DNA of 64,000 bases, from positions 2,613,752 through 2,677,751 of the forward strand of contig NC_005085.1 of NCBI RefSeq assembly GCF_000007705.1. The letters run 5' to 3'. The translations under genes and the position numbers were made by a program. This stretch comes from Chromobacterium violaceum ATCC 12472. Its GTDB lineage: Bacteria; Pseudomonadota; Gammaproteobacteria; Burkholderiales; Chromobacteriaceae. Below are positions 23,492-31,420 of the stretch, piece after piece. How positions within the stretch are numbered: the stretch's first letter is position 1; each line of letters begins with the position of its first letter. Below the pieces are notes generated by a model. The model was given only the letters and a program-made list of their open reading frames with translations. It made no database searches and was not told where the DNA came from.

Positions 23492-24552
23492 GATTCCGCT
23501 CGTCGGCGCAGCTGCCGTTCCGGGTCGACCTGCAACGCGCCGCCCAAGACTATCTGGCAGAGCGCGGCGACCATCGCTTCGCAGACTGGCGGGTGGGACT
23601 GAAGGGCGCGGCGCTGGCCGCCCTCAGCCTGGGCTGCTACGCGCTGGCGCTGAGCGCGACGACGATGTGGACGTTCGCGCCGGCCTATATCGCCGCCATC
23701 GTCCTGGCCATGCTGCTGGCGATGAACAGCCTGCACGACGCCGCGCACGGCGCGCTGTTCCGCAGCGCCGCGCTCAACCGCCTGCTGACCCGCGCCGCAA
23801 GCCTGCCGATGGGCATAGACGCCGATATCTGGACCCGGCGCCACGTGCATCTGCACCACACCTACCCCAATGTCGACGGCTACGATCTGGACATCGAGCC
23901 CAATCCCTTCCTGAGGCAAACCCCATTCCAAAACTGGTCGCCGCAATTCCGCTTTCAGCACCGTTACTGGCCGCTGGTGGCGGCGCTGTCCCTGCCCTAT
24001 CTGTGCTGGTATGGCGACTGGTTGGACCTGCTGGGCAAGAGCAAGCTCAGACAATACGACAGCCAGCCAATTCCCGCGGCGGGATTCCTGCTGGGCAAGC
24101 TGGGACACTTGGTCCTGCTGCTGGCGTTGCCCTGGTACTGCCTGCCGGCCGGCACGATCAGCTGGGGGGGGCTGCTGCTGTGCTACCTGGCCGGCCTGAT
24201 GACGGCTTCCTGCTTCCTGGTGGCGATGATTCTGGGCACGCACTGGGCGGAAGTGGAGTTTTTCCGGCCCGAGGGCATGGAAATGCCGCACACCTGGCAC
24301 GAGCACCAGTTCCTGACCTGCTGCGACTGGCTACCCAGGCCGCAGGCGCTGGGGCATTTGCTGGGCGGGCTGCATCTGCATCTCACCCATCATCTGTTCC
24401 CCGCTTACAGCCATCGCCACTATCCGGCGCTGGCGCGCATCGTTGAGGAGCTGGCATGCCGGCACGGCCTGCCCTACCGCCGCATCGGCTACCAGGGCCT
24501 CTGGCGCGCGCAGCAAAACTTCCTGCGGGCCATGGGGCGACGGCCGGATTGA
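23479..24552 (+). CDS. Membrane fatty acid desaturase
   Basis: 357 residues from ATG 23479. Histidine boxes: HDAAHG, HVHLHHTYPN and HLHLTHHLFP, the order of acyl-lipid/acyl-CoA front-end type desaturases (PF00487). Several membrane segments lie between the boxes. Last gene of the seven-gene operon, followed 20 nt later by a strong terminator. It would introduce a double bond in the acyl substrate or product. Confidence 0.88.
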   Translation: MGKLRFRSSAQLPFRVDLQRAAQDYLAERGDHRFADWRVGLKGAALAALSLGCYALALSATTMWTFAPAYIAAIVLAMLLAMNSLHDAAHGALFRSAALNRLLTRAASLPMGIDADIWTRRHVHLHHTYPNVDGYDLDIEPNPFLRQTPFQNWSPQFRFQHRYWPLVAALSLPYLCWYGDWLDLLGKSKLRQYDSQPIPAAGFLLGKLGHLVLLLALPWYCLPAGTISWGGLLLCYLAGLMTASCFLVAMILGTHWAEVEFFRPEGMEMPHTWHEHQFLTCCDWLPRPQALGHLLGGLHLHLTHHLFPAYSHRHYPALARIVEELACRHGLPYRRIGYQGLWRAQQNFLRAMGRRPD

Positions 24553-24571
24553 ATCGAGGCCTGCAAAAACC

Positions 24572-24600
24572 AACGCCCGCGGCGCATCGCGGGCGTTTTG
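24572..24600 (+). terminator. Strong rho-independent terminator after the lipid operon
   Basis: Perfect 10-bp stem AACGCCCGCG/CGCGGGCGTT (24572-24581/24588-24597) followed by TTTTG. Its reverse also has an A-rich side, so it may work for the convergent gene as well. Confidence 0.88.
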
Positions 24601-24737
24601 TCTTCCGTCGCGGCTAAATCTTATGCCGCCAAGCGAACAGCTTGGAGAGAATCCGCCGCGTCCCTTTCCGGATGGGCGGTTGTCGCAGGCAGAGGATTTC
24701 CAGCGGGACGGCCAGGGCAAGCCCCGCCGGCTTCCTC

Positions 24738-25514
24738 CTAGCCGCGATTGCCGTGCGGATGCGGGGCGAACAGCTGGCTCAGCCGGTTCAGCAGCATGCG
24801 CCCGGTGGCGTGGGCCACGCAGCCCAGCGTCACCGGCACCAGCGTCAGCAGGCCATGCCCCTTGATATAGCCAGGGTTGCGGCGGATGTAGAACTGCGCC
24901 GCCTGGCTGGAACTGGCCTGCCATTGCCGACGGTCGCCGTCGTTGTCCCGCGTCTGCCAGCCGACATGCACGACGCCGGGCGTATCCGGGTCTACCGGCG
25001 TGAGGCCGAACAGACGCGCCAGCTGACCTATCACGCCGCCATAATCCAGTTCCGAGGACTGCTGCTCGCTGGGCCATACCTTGGTCGCGTATTTGTCCAG
25101 CAGCATGTAGCTGGATGGGTGGACCAGCGCGCCCAGGTAGTACACGCGGCGGCCGGGATGCGTCAACCGGTAGCCCAGCACCTGGCGGCAGACGAAGGGC
25201 GCGTTGCGGTTTTTGCCGCGGTAAGCGCGCATCAGGCCGGCTTCCATGCGGATGACGGTGGATTGCTTGCCTTCGAGTTCTTGTTCGAAGAAATGGATCG
25301 CGCAGTATCCGACGGATTGCCCGTGCATATTCTTGTGAATCAGGATGCGCGTTTCATTGGCCTTGGAATACACGACATAGTTGGCAAAATCCTCCTTGCT
25401 GACGCCATCGAATATGTCGCAATGCACCAGATATAATTCGTCCACCAGTTTTTCCCTGTCGCCGCTACTCATCAAACTTGGCGTGACGACAACGGATTTT
25501 CCCATTTCAGACAT
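24738..25514 (-). CDS. GNAT-fold acyltransferase-like protein with C-terminal membrane-associated tail
   Basis: 258 residues. The N-terminal ~150 look like an acyl-CoA N-acyltransferase: ETRILIHKN, GYCAIHFFEQE, VIRMEAGLMRAYRGKNRN (acyl-CoA-binding turn) and YYLGALVHPSSY. After ~190 comes KGHGLLTLVPVTLGCVAHATG, a hydrophobic segment that may associate with membrane. I do not recognise a named family. It converges on the lipid operon, so it may or may not act on the same product. The promoter lies in the AT-rich stretch at 25515-25640. Confidence 0.6.
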   Translation of the reverse strand: MSEMGKSVVVTPSLMSSGDREKLVDELYLVHCDIFDGVSKEDFANYVVYSKANETRILIHKNMHGQSVGYCAIHFFEQELEGKQSTVIRMEAGLMRAYRGKNRNAPFVCRQVLGYRLTHPGRRVYYLGALVHPSSYMLLDKYATKVWPSEQQSSELDYGGVIGQLARLFGLTPVDPDTPGVVHVGWQTRDNDGDRRQWQASSSQAAQFYIRRNPGYIKGHGLLTLVPVTLGCVAHATGRMLLNRLSQLFAPHPHGNRG

Positions 25515-25639
25515 GTTAGCCCCTATTTTATTCGAATGGAAAATATCGCTTTTACTGCAAAAAATATGAATTTAATTGCAATGCAACGGCAAATATTCGA
25601 TATAAATGTTAATTCAAACGTTTAATCGCCTGAAATAGG

Positions 25640-25664
25640 AAAAAAGGCCAGTCAAAGACTGGCC
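25640..25664 (-). terminator. Rho-independent terminator for the M24 hydrolase gene
   Basis: GGCCAGTC-AAA-GACTGGCC (25646-25664). Read on the - strand the stem is followed by TTTTTT (A-run at 25640-25645), so it ends transcription from the M24 gene. Confidence 0.85.
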
Positions 25665-25720
25665 TAGTTATTTACTGGATAGTTATGTTTTGCAGAGTTA
25701 AATCTGAATTCACACCGCCA

Positions 25721-25784
25721 AGAGCGGCTAGCAAAACTCTGTTTTACGGCTGAAGCAAGCCGTGCCGACGCAGGCAGTACCAGC
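25721..25784 (+). repeat. Dispersed ~64-bp intergenic repeat, copy A
   Basis: About 80% identical to 45399-45462. Shared core: ACGGCTGA-GCAAG-CG-GCCGACGCAG. No coding sense, and it lies between genes. Looks like a small genome-wide repeat family of unknown function. Confidence 0.65.
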
Positions 25785-25832
25785 AGTACGGCAAGTTGGC
25801 GCAACGCTGGATCAGCGGTTTGCTTAGCCGCG

Positions 25833-27044
25833 CTAAGCGGCGACCAGTTTCCGAATGAAATAGCCCTTCATTCTCTGAGTGGGCTTGGCGGCGGCGATAA
25901 TCAGCGCATCCAATTCCACCTCGGCCTGGCCAGTCAGATTGCTCCAGCCATCGTCAGTGATGGCCAGCGTGTCCGAGTGGCGATACCCGCCCTCGTCCGC
26001 TAGGTAAATGCCGGGCTCTATCGATACCACCATGCCGGCCTGCAGCACGTCCTCGCTGCCCAGGGCCAGCCAAGGCGCCTCATGGTTGCCCAGGCCCAGA
26101 CCATGGCCGCAGCGGTGCAGCCGCAGCCTCCAGTCGCCGAAGCTTTCGTCGCGCAGGAAATCGTTGACCTTCTCGTCAATCTCGGCGCAGGCGGCGCCTG
26201 GCCTCAGCATGGACATCGCCAGTCTGCGCGCCTCGCTCATCAGCTGAAAACGCTCGCGCTGGCTGGCGGTGGGTGGACGGGTAAAGAAGGTGCGTTCGCA
26301 TTCGGCGGTGTAGCCATCCAGACGCACCACGGAGATCACCACGTGCGGGCCATTTTTCAGCCTTTGCGACAGCTGTGGAATCGCATGCGGCTGCGCGCTC
26401 AGCGGCGCCGGCCAGGGCGCCAGCAGCACCCGGGTGCACAGGGGATCGAACGCCGGCTCGTCCCGTATGATCCGGCGAAGCAGCTGCTGGCCGGTGGCAA
26501 AGCCCTCCGCCACCGACACGCCGTCGTAAACGCCGCGCAGCAACTGATTGACACCCTCCGCCGCATAACGGCCCGCGCGCGCCAGCTTGGCGATCTCCCA
26601 AGGCGACTTGACCATGCGGATCCGCTCCAGCGCGTCGTCGGCGCGTCCACCCACCGATTGCATGAACTGGGCGAGATGCAGCGGCGCGGCGGGATCGAAG
26701 GCGAAACGGTCGTTCAACAGCGGGATCAGCGCATCCTCCCAGCGCTGCCCCGCCGGCGCCGGATATTCGCGGTAGCTGTGCACGTCGTCTTCCGACACGC
26801 CCCAGGCCTGCTTCAGGTGCGCATGCTCGAGCTGGGGCACCAGCAGCTTGCGCTTGCCGCTGGCGGCGTCCAGCAGCAGGAAGAACGGGCGCTCCAGCGG
26901 TTCATAGCTGATGCCGGACAGGTAATAAATGCTTTCCGTGCCGCTGGCGACATACTGGCTGATGCCGGCCTGCAGCAGGCGGCTGCGCAGCAGCTGGTCG
27001 CGGCGCGCCATTTCCAGATGGTGTTCCTGCTCGAAATGCGCCAT
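25833..27044 (-). CDS. M24-family (creatinase / aminopeptidase P-like) hydrolase
   Basis: 403 residues with the two-domain architecture: a creatinase N-domain (1-140) and a pita-bread domain (145-390). The catalytic His lies in CGHGLGLGNHE and a Glu in VVSIEPGIYL. At the other metal positions the canonical Asp-x11-Asp is replaced (VVRLDGYTAECERTF) and the last Glu is replaced in GGYRHSDTLAIT. Three of five metal ligands thus look absent or changed, as in creatinase-type, metal-independent members. So Xaa-Pro peptidase activity is doubtful; C-N hydrolysis of a small molecule is equally possible. Confidence 0.82.
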   Translation of the reverse strand: MAHFEQEHHLEMARRDQLLRSRLLQAGISQYVASGTESIYYLSGISYEPLERPFFLLLDAASGKRKLLVPQLEHAHLKQAWGVSEDDVHSYREYPAPAGQRWEDALIPLLNDRFAFDPAAPLHLAQFMQSVGGRADDALERIRMVKSPWEIAKLARAGRYAAEGVNQLLRGVYDGVSVAEGFATGQQLLRRIIRDEPAFDPLCTRVLLAPWPAPLSAQPHAIPQLSQRLKNGPHVVISVVRLDGYTAECERTFFTRPPTASQRERFQLMSEARRLAMSMLRPGAACAEIDEKVNDFLRDESFGDWRLRLHRCGHGLGLGNHEAPWLALGSEDVLQAGMVVSIEPGIYLADEGGYRHSDTLAITDDGWSNLTGQAEVELDALIIAAAKPTQRMKGYFIRKLVAA

Positions 27045-27109
27045 ATCGTCTTCCCCAATCCAGGATCCGAGATATCAATATGACATAAATCAAATCGCAT
27101 TTCCCCGCA

Positions 27110-28483
27110 TCATGCTTGCGCGGCAAGCGAACGTCCCCGCAACTGGCCGAACTGCCGCCACAACAGCAGCGCCACCGCCGTGCCCAGCAGCAGGTTCACC
27201 AGCGGCATCGCCAGCCAGACGCCATCCAAACCCATGGCCAGCGGCAGCAGGCCCAAGGCGGGCAACAGCAGCGCGGTCTTGCCCACCGTCACCCCCAGCG
27301 CCAAGCGGGTCAGCGCCATCGCCTGCAAGGCCGTGGTGCCGACGATGACCAGACCGTCCAAAGGCATGGCCAGCAGATGCAGGCGCAGCGCGCGGCTGCC
27401 CTCCTCCACCAGCGCCGCGCTGCCGTCGCTATACCAGCCGGCGATCCAGGCCGGGAACAGCTGTACCGCCGCCCATGCGGCGACGCCGATGATCAGGCCC
27501 ACTTTGACGCCGTGCCGCAGCGCATCCCGCGCGCGTTCGGCCTGGCCGGCGCCTATGGCATGTCCCAGCAGCGGCTGCATGCCCACGGCCAGGCCGTGGA
27601 TCACCAGGGTGAACAGGGACTCGCTGTAGCCGGCCACCGCGTAGGCGGCCACGCTCAGGTCGTTGCCCCACACCAGCAGCTGATGGTTATGGGCATACAG
27701 CAACAGCGCCAGATTGAGCTCCATCAGCAGGCTGGGCGCGCCCAGCGCCAGGATGGGCCACAAGCCCCGCCAGTCGGGCCGCAGCCGGTCCGCGCGGATG
27801 CGCAGCGAGGCGCGCGGACTGAGAAAGTAAGCCAAGGCCAGGATCAAGACCACGGCTTCCGCCAGCAAGGTGCCGATGGCCGCGCCGGCCAGCCCCTTGC
27901 CCATCACGCCGACGAACAGGTAATCCAGGCCAATGTTCAACAAGGCGCCCAGCGTCATCAGCGCGGTGGACAGCTTGGGCCGCCCGTCGTTGCGCACCAG
28001 ATAGGTCAGCAGCATCGGCCCCATGGTCAGCCCGGCGCCAGCCAGCATCAGCAATAGGTAATCGCGCGCCTGCTCCGCCACCTGAGGCTGGACGTCGGCC
28101 TTCAGCCAGGCCAGCAGCAGATCGATATTGGGCAGGCCCAGCGCGGGGATCAGCGCGCTCAGCAAGAGCAGCAGCGCCAGCGCCGTCAGCAGGGTGCCGC
28201 GCGCGGCGCGCATGTCGCCGGCGCCTTGCTGGATGGCTATGCGGGTGGCGGCGCCCATGCTGATCATCGCGCCCAGCCCCACTTGCAGCATCACCAGCGG
28301 ATAGGCGAGATTGATCGCGGCCAGGCCGTGGCTGCCCACGTAATGGCCGACGAAAACCCCGTCTATCACGGCGTAAAGGCCGGTCACCAGCATGCCGGCG
28401 ATCGAGGGAATGGCGTAGCGCCAGAACAAGGTGGAGACGGGAAGGAGGTCCAGGTCACGGATGTGCGTATTGGTATTCTGCAT
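27110..28483 (-). CDS. MATE-family multidrug efflux transporter
   Basis: 457 residues from MQNTNTH (ATG 28483); the longer frame to 28525 enters the operator. Twelve membrane segments in two related halves, with typical PSIAGMLVTGLYAVIDGVFVG at the start and GAPSLLMELN opening the second half. Exports cationic drugs or metabolites by Na+ or H+ antiport. Divergent from a TetR gene, with a 32-bp palindrome between them, so it is very likely that regulator's target. Confidence 0.9.
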   Translation of the reverse strand: MQNTNTHIRDLDLLPVSTLFWRYAIPSIAGMLVTGLYAVIDGVFVGHYVGSHGLAAINLAYPLVMLQVGLGAMISMGAATRIAIQQGAGDMRAARGTLLTALALLLLLSALIPALGLPNIDLLLAWLKADVQPQVAEQARDYLLLMLAGAGLTMGPMLLTYLVRNDGRPKLSTALMTLGALLNIGLDYLFVGVMGKGLAGAAIGTLLAEAVVLILALAYFLSPRASLRIRADRLRPDWRGLWPILALGAPSLLMELNLALLLYAHNHQLLVWGNDLSVAAYAVAGYSESLFTLVIHGLAVGMQPLLGHAIGAGQAERARDALRHGVKVGLIIGVAAWAAVQLFPAWIAGWYSDGSAALVEEGSRALRLHLLAMPLDGLVIVGTTALQAMALTRLALGVTVGKTALLLPALGLLPLAMGLDGVWLAMPLVNLLLGTAVALLLWRQFGQLRGRSLAAQA

Positions 28484-28522
28484 ATGCGCTGCGGCAAAGA
28501 GCGATGGGAAAGACCATTCTAG

Positions 28523-28554
28523 CATTTAATTAATCATGCATGATTGATTAAATG
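28523..28554. promoter_or_regulatory. TetR operator between mate and tetR genes
   Basis: A 32-bp palindrome with one mismatched pair. Left half CATTTAATTAATCATG, right half CATGATTGATTAAATG; only the T/G pair breaks symmetry. It sits between the divergent MATE and TetR genes and would allow one repressor to control both. Confidence 0.82.
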
Positions 28555-28593
28555 TTGGCAGAATGTGACCAACCATGACAAGAAAGCAGGCAG

Positions 28594-29205
28594 ATGGCTC
28601 GCAAAACCAAGGAAGACTCGCAAAAAACCCGGGACGCGATACTGGATGGCGCGGAACGGGTGTTTTTGGACAAGGGCATCGCCAACGCCACCATGGCCGA
28701 GATCGCCGACGCGGCGCAGGTATCGCGCGGCGCGGTGTACGGTCATTACGACAACAAGCTGGAAGTGTGCCAGGCGATGATAGACCGCGCCTTCGCGCTG
28801 GACGCGCTGCGCTTCCCCGCCCCCTGCGCATCCGCTTGCGACACGCTGCTGGCGGCCGGAACTTACTACCTGGCGCAATTCCTGGAGCCCGGCTCGCCGC
28901 AACGGGTGTACCAGATCCTGTACCAGAAGTGCGAGCAGACAGAGGAAAACCGCAGCGTGCTGCGGCGCCGCGAGCTGGCGGACCGCCTGACCATGCATTA
29001 CGCGCGGCGACAACTGCGGCGGGCCATCGCCCAGCAGGAACTGCCCGACCGGCTGGACGTGGGCCTGGCCGCCGACTACCTGGTCTGTCTGTTCCTGGGC
29101 CTGTACGAGCTGCTGGAGGCCAGCCCGGACGCGCTGCCGCGCTGCGAGCGCATTCTGCGCGGTGCGCTGCAAGGCTTGCCGCACGCGGCCAGCATCATGC
29201 GTTGA
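28594..29205 (+). CDS. TetR/AcrR-family repressor of the adjacent MATE pump
   Basis: 203 residues. The N-terminal HTH reads MAEIADAAQVSRGAVYGHYDNK (about 34-55), very like AcrR/TtgR. The C-terminal ligand-binding domain is helical, with Cys at several sites. Divergently paired with the MATE gene across a 32-bp palindrome; probably derepresses on drug binding. Its 3' end converges on the ABC permease gene with a 6-nt gap. Confidence 0.9.
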   Translation: MARKTKEDSQKTRDAILDGAERVFLDKGIANATMAEIADAAQVSRGAVYGHYDNKLEVCQAMIDRAFALDALRFPAPCASACDTLLAAGTYYLAQFLEPGSPQRVYQILYQKCEQTEENRSVLRRRELADRLTMHYARRQLRRAIAQQELPDRLDVGLAADYLVCLFLGLYELLEASPDALPRCERILRGALQGLPHAASIMR

Positions 29206-29211
29206 CGACCG

Positions 29212-30303
29212 CTATTCGACATGGCGGCGGAAGCGCCATAGCGCCAGGCTCAGCGTGATGGCGGCGATCAGCCACAGCGGCAGCAGCCACGGCCAGGCGT
29301 CGACGAAACCGTAGCCCTTCAGGAAAGCCCCTTTCAGGATGGGAATGAAGTAGCTGAGCGGATTGATCCGCGCCAGCCATTGCAGCGCGTCCGGCATGTT
29401 CTCGATAGGCGACACGTAGCCGGACAGGATCACCGCCGGCACCATGAAGGAAAACACCCCCAGAAACGCCTGCTGCTGGGTGCGGCAGATCGATGAGATG
29501 AACAGGCCCACCCCGGCCAGCGCCAGGCCATAGCTGGCCATGCTGATCAGCAGCAGAGCGACGGAGCCGTCAAAGGGCACCCGGTAAGCCCATGCCGCGG
29601 CGACGGCGATCAATCCGCCCTGCAGCAAGGCCACCAGCACGCCCGGCACCGCCTTGCCCGCCATCACGTAGGCCGGCGTCAGCGGCGACACCAGCAACTG
29701 CTCGAAGGTGCCCTCCTCGCGCTCCCGCGCCACCGACAGGGCGGTGACGATCAGGCAGCCTATGGTGGTGATGATGGCCACCAGGCTGGGCAGCACATGC
29801 CACTGGAACTCCAGGTTGGGGTTGTACAGGTTGCGAACGGAAAGCTGCGGCCCCGGATCGGCGCGCTCCTGCCGGTAGGCGGCGACCATCTGGCCGATGT
29901 AGGCGCTGGCGATCTGTCCGCTATTGGAGCGGCGCCCATCCACGATCACTTGCAGCGATGTCGGCCGGCCGGCGGCCAGAGCCCGCGAAAAGTCCTGGGG
30001 AAACACCACGGCCAGCAGCGCGCATTGGCGGTCGATGCAGTCCCGCAGCTCCGGATAGCTGCGCATCGGCAGCATATGGTCGAAAGTGGCGCTGGCGGCC
30101 ATGCGCTTCACCAGCTCCTGCGAGGCCGCGCCGGCATCCTGGTTGTACACCGCCAGGCTGGCATGCTTGACCTCCAGCGTGGCGGCGAAGGGGAAAACCA
30201 GCAATTGCAGCAGCACTGGCACCACCAGCAGCAAGCGCCCCTGGCGGTTGCCGGCCAGCGCCTGCAGTTCCTTGATGATCAGCCACAGCAGTCGTTGCCA
30301 CAT
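29212..30303 (-). CDS. ABC-2 type permease, YbhR-like
   Basis: 363 residues: an N-terminal membrane anchor, a ~140-residue periplasmic part (VYNQDAGAASQELVKRM) and five C-terminal membrane segments. EREEGTFEQLLVSPL is the ABC-2 permease coupling motif. Second permease of the exporter, 4 nt after the first. E. coli ybhG-ybhF-ybhS-ybhR has the same gene order. Confidence 0.85.
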   Translation of the reverse strand: MWQRLLWLIIKELQALAGNRQGRLLLVVPVLLQLLVFPFAATLEVKHASLAVYNQDAGAASQELVKRMAASATFDHMLPMRSYPELRDCIDRQCALLAVVFPQDFSRALAAGRPTSLQVIVDGRRSNSGQIASAYIGQMVAAYRQERADPGPQLSVRNLYNPNLEFQWHVLPSLVAIITTIGCLIVTALSVAREREEGTFEQLLVSPLTPAYVMAGKAVPGVLVALLQGGLIAVAAAWAYRVPFDGSVALLLISMASYGLALAGVGLFISSICRTQQQAFLGVFSFMVPAVILSGYVSPIENMPDALQWLARINPLSYFIPILKGAFLKGYGFVDAWPWLLPLWLIAAITLSLALWRFRRHVE

Positions 30304-30307
30304 CGCT

Positions 30308-31420
30308 TCAATCCAGCGTGCGCCGCGTCTTGCGCACGGTCTGCCCCAGCCAGAACGCGCCCAGCAGGATCAGGCTGGCGGCGTTGAACCACAACAGCGA
30401 TGGAATCACGCCGGCCTGGAACAGCGTTTGCAGCGTGCTGGCGAAATACCTCGCCGGCAGGATGCGCGTCAGCCATTGCAGCGGCGCCGGCATGCTGGAT
30501 ATCTCGAACACGAAACCCGACAACATCAGCGCCGGAAGATAGCCGGCGGTGAGCGCCGCCTGGGCGGCGTCGAACTGGGTACGCATCACCGTGGACAGAA
30601 ACAGCCCCATGCCCAGCGCATTGGCCAGGAACAGCGAGGACATCAGCCACAGCAGCCATAGCGGGCCGCGGAACGGCACCCGCATCACGAACACGGCGAC
30701 GAGCAGGCACAACAGCATGGCCGCGATCCCCAGCACGTAATACGGCAGGATTTTGGACAGCAGCAATTCGGCGCGGCTCACCGGCGTGGCCAGCAGCGCC
30801 TCCATGGTGCCGCGCTCCCACTCGCGCGCCACCACCAGCGAGGACAGCAGCGCGCCGACGATGGTCATCACGATGGCGATGGTGCCCGGCACCAGGAAAT
30901 TGGGGCTCTCCGCGCTGGGGTTGAACCAGAAGCGCTGGCGGATGTCGATGGCTGGCGCGGCGGACTGGGCACGCTCGTCGCCCTCGGCCTGCTGCCAGCG
31001 CAGCCAGGCGCCCTGGGCATAGGCGGCGACGAAGTTGGCGGTATTCGGTTCGGCGCCGTCGGTCAGCAACTGCACCGCGCCCCGGCGGTTGGCCCAATCG
31101 CGGGAAAAACCATTTTGAATCACCAGCGCGCCGCGTATTTTGCCATGGGCCAGTTTTTCCTCCAGCTCCGGGCGGGAGTGCAGCGGCCGCACATCCAGCG
31201 CCGGCGTGGCGTACAGCGTCGCCGCCAGCCGTTGCGCCGCGCCGCCGCCGTCCAGGTCCAGCAATCCCAGCCGGATGTGGGCGGAGTCCAGATTCACCGC
31301 ATAGCCCAGGATGAACAGCAGCGCCACCGGCAAGATGAAAGCGATCAGAATGCTGCTGGGATCGCGGACGATCTGATAGCTTTCCTTGCAGCACAGCGCG
31401 GCCAGGCGGCGGAGGTTCAT
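30308..31420 (-). CDS. ABC-2 type permease, YbhS-like
   Basis: 370 residues from MNLRRLA (31420); the upstream extension runs into the ATPase gene in another frame. Layout as in its partner, with the motif AREWERGTMEALLATPVSRAE and LPARYFASTLQ near the end. It overlaps the ATPase stop by 4 nt, so translation is coupled. Forms the membrane channel with the second permease. Confidence 0.86.
   Translation of the reverse strand: MNLRRLAALCCKESYQIVRDPSSILIAFILPVALLFILGYAVNLDSAHIRLGLLDLDGGGAAQRLAATLYATPALDVRPLHSRPELEEKLAHGKIRGALVIQNGFSRDWANRRGAVQLLTDGAEPNTANFVAAYAQGAWLRWQQAEGDERAQSAAPAIDIRQRFWFNPSAESPNFLVPGTIAIVMTIVGALLSSLVVAREWERGTMEALLATPVSRAELLLSKILPYYVLGIAAMLLCLLVAVFVMRVPFRGPLWLLWLMSSLFLANALGMGLFLSTVMRTQFDAAQAALTAGYLPALMLSGFVFEISSMPAPLQWLTRILPARYFASTLQTLFQAGVIPSLLWFNAASLILLGAFWLGQTVRKTRRTLD

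Larger units (their letters stand above)
25515..25832. other. AT-rich intergenic region with terminator and dispersed repeat
   Basis: About 320 nt with no gene. It contains a terminator for the upstream - strand gene (25640-25664) and one copy of a dispersed repeat (25721-25784). The AT-rich left half (25520-25640) is likely the promoter of the GNAT-like gene. Confidence 0.6.
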
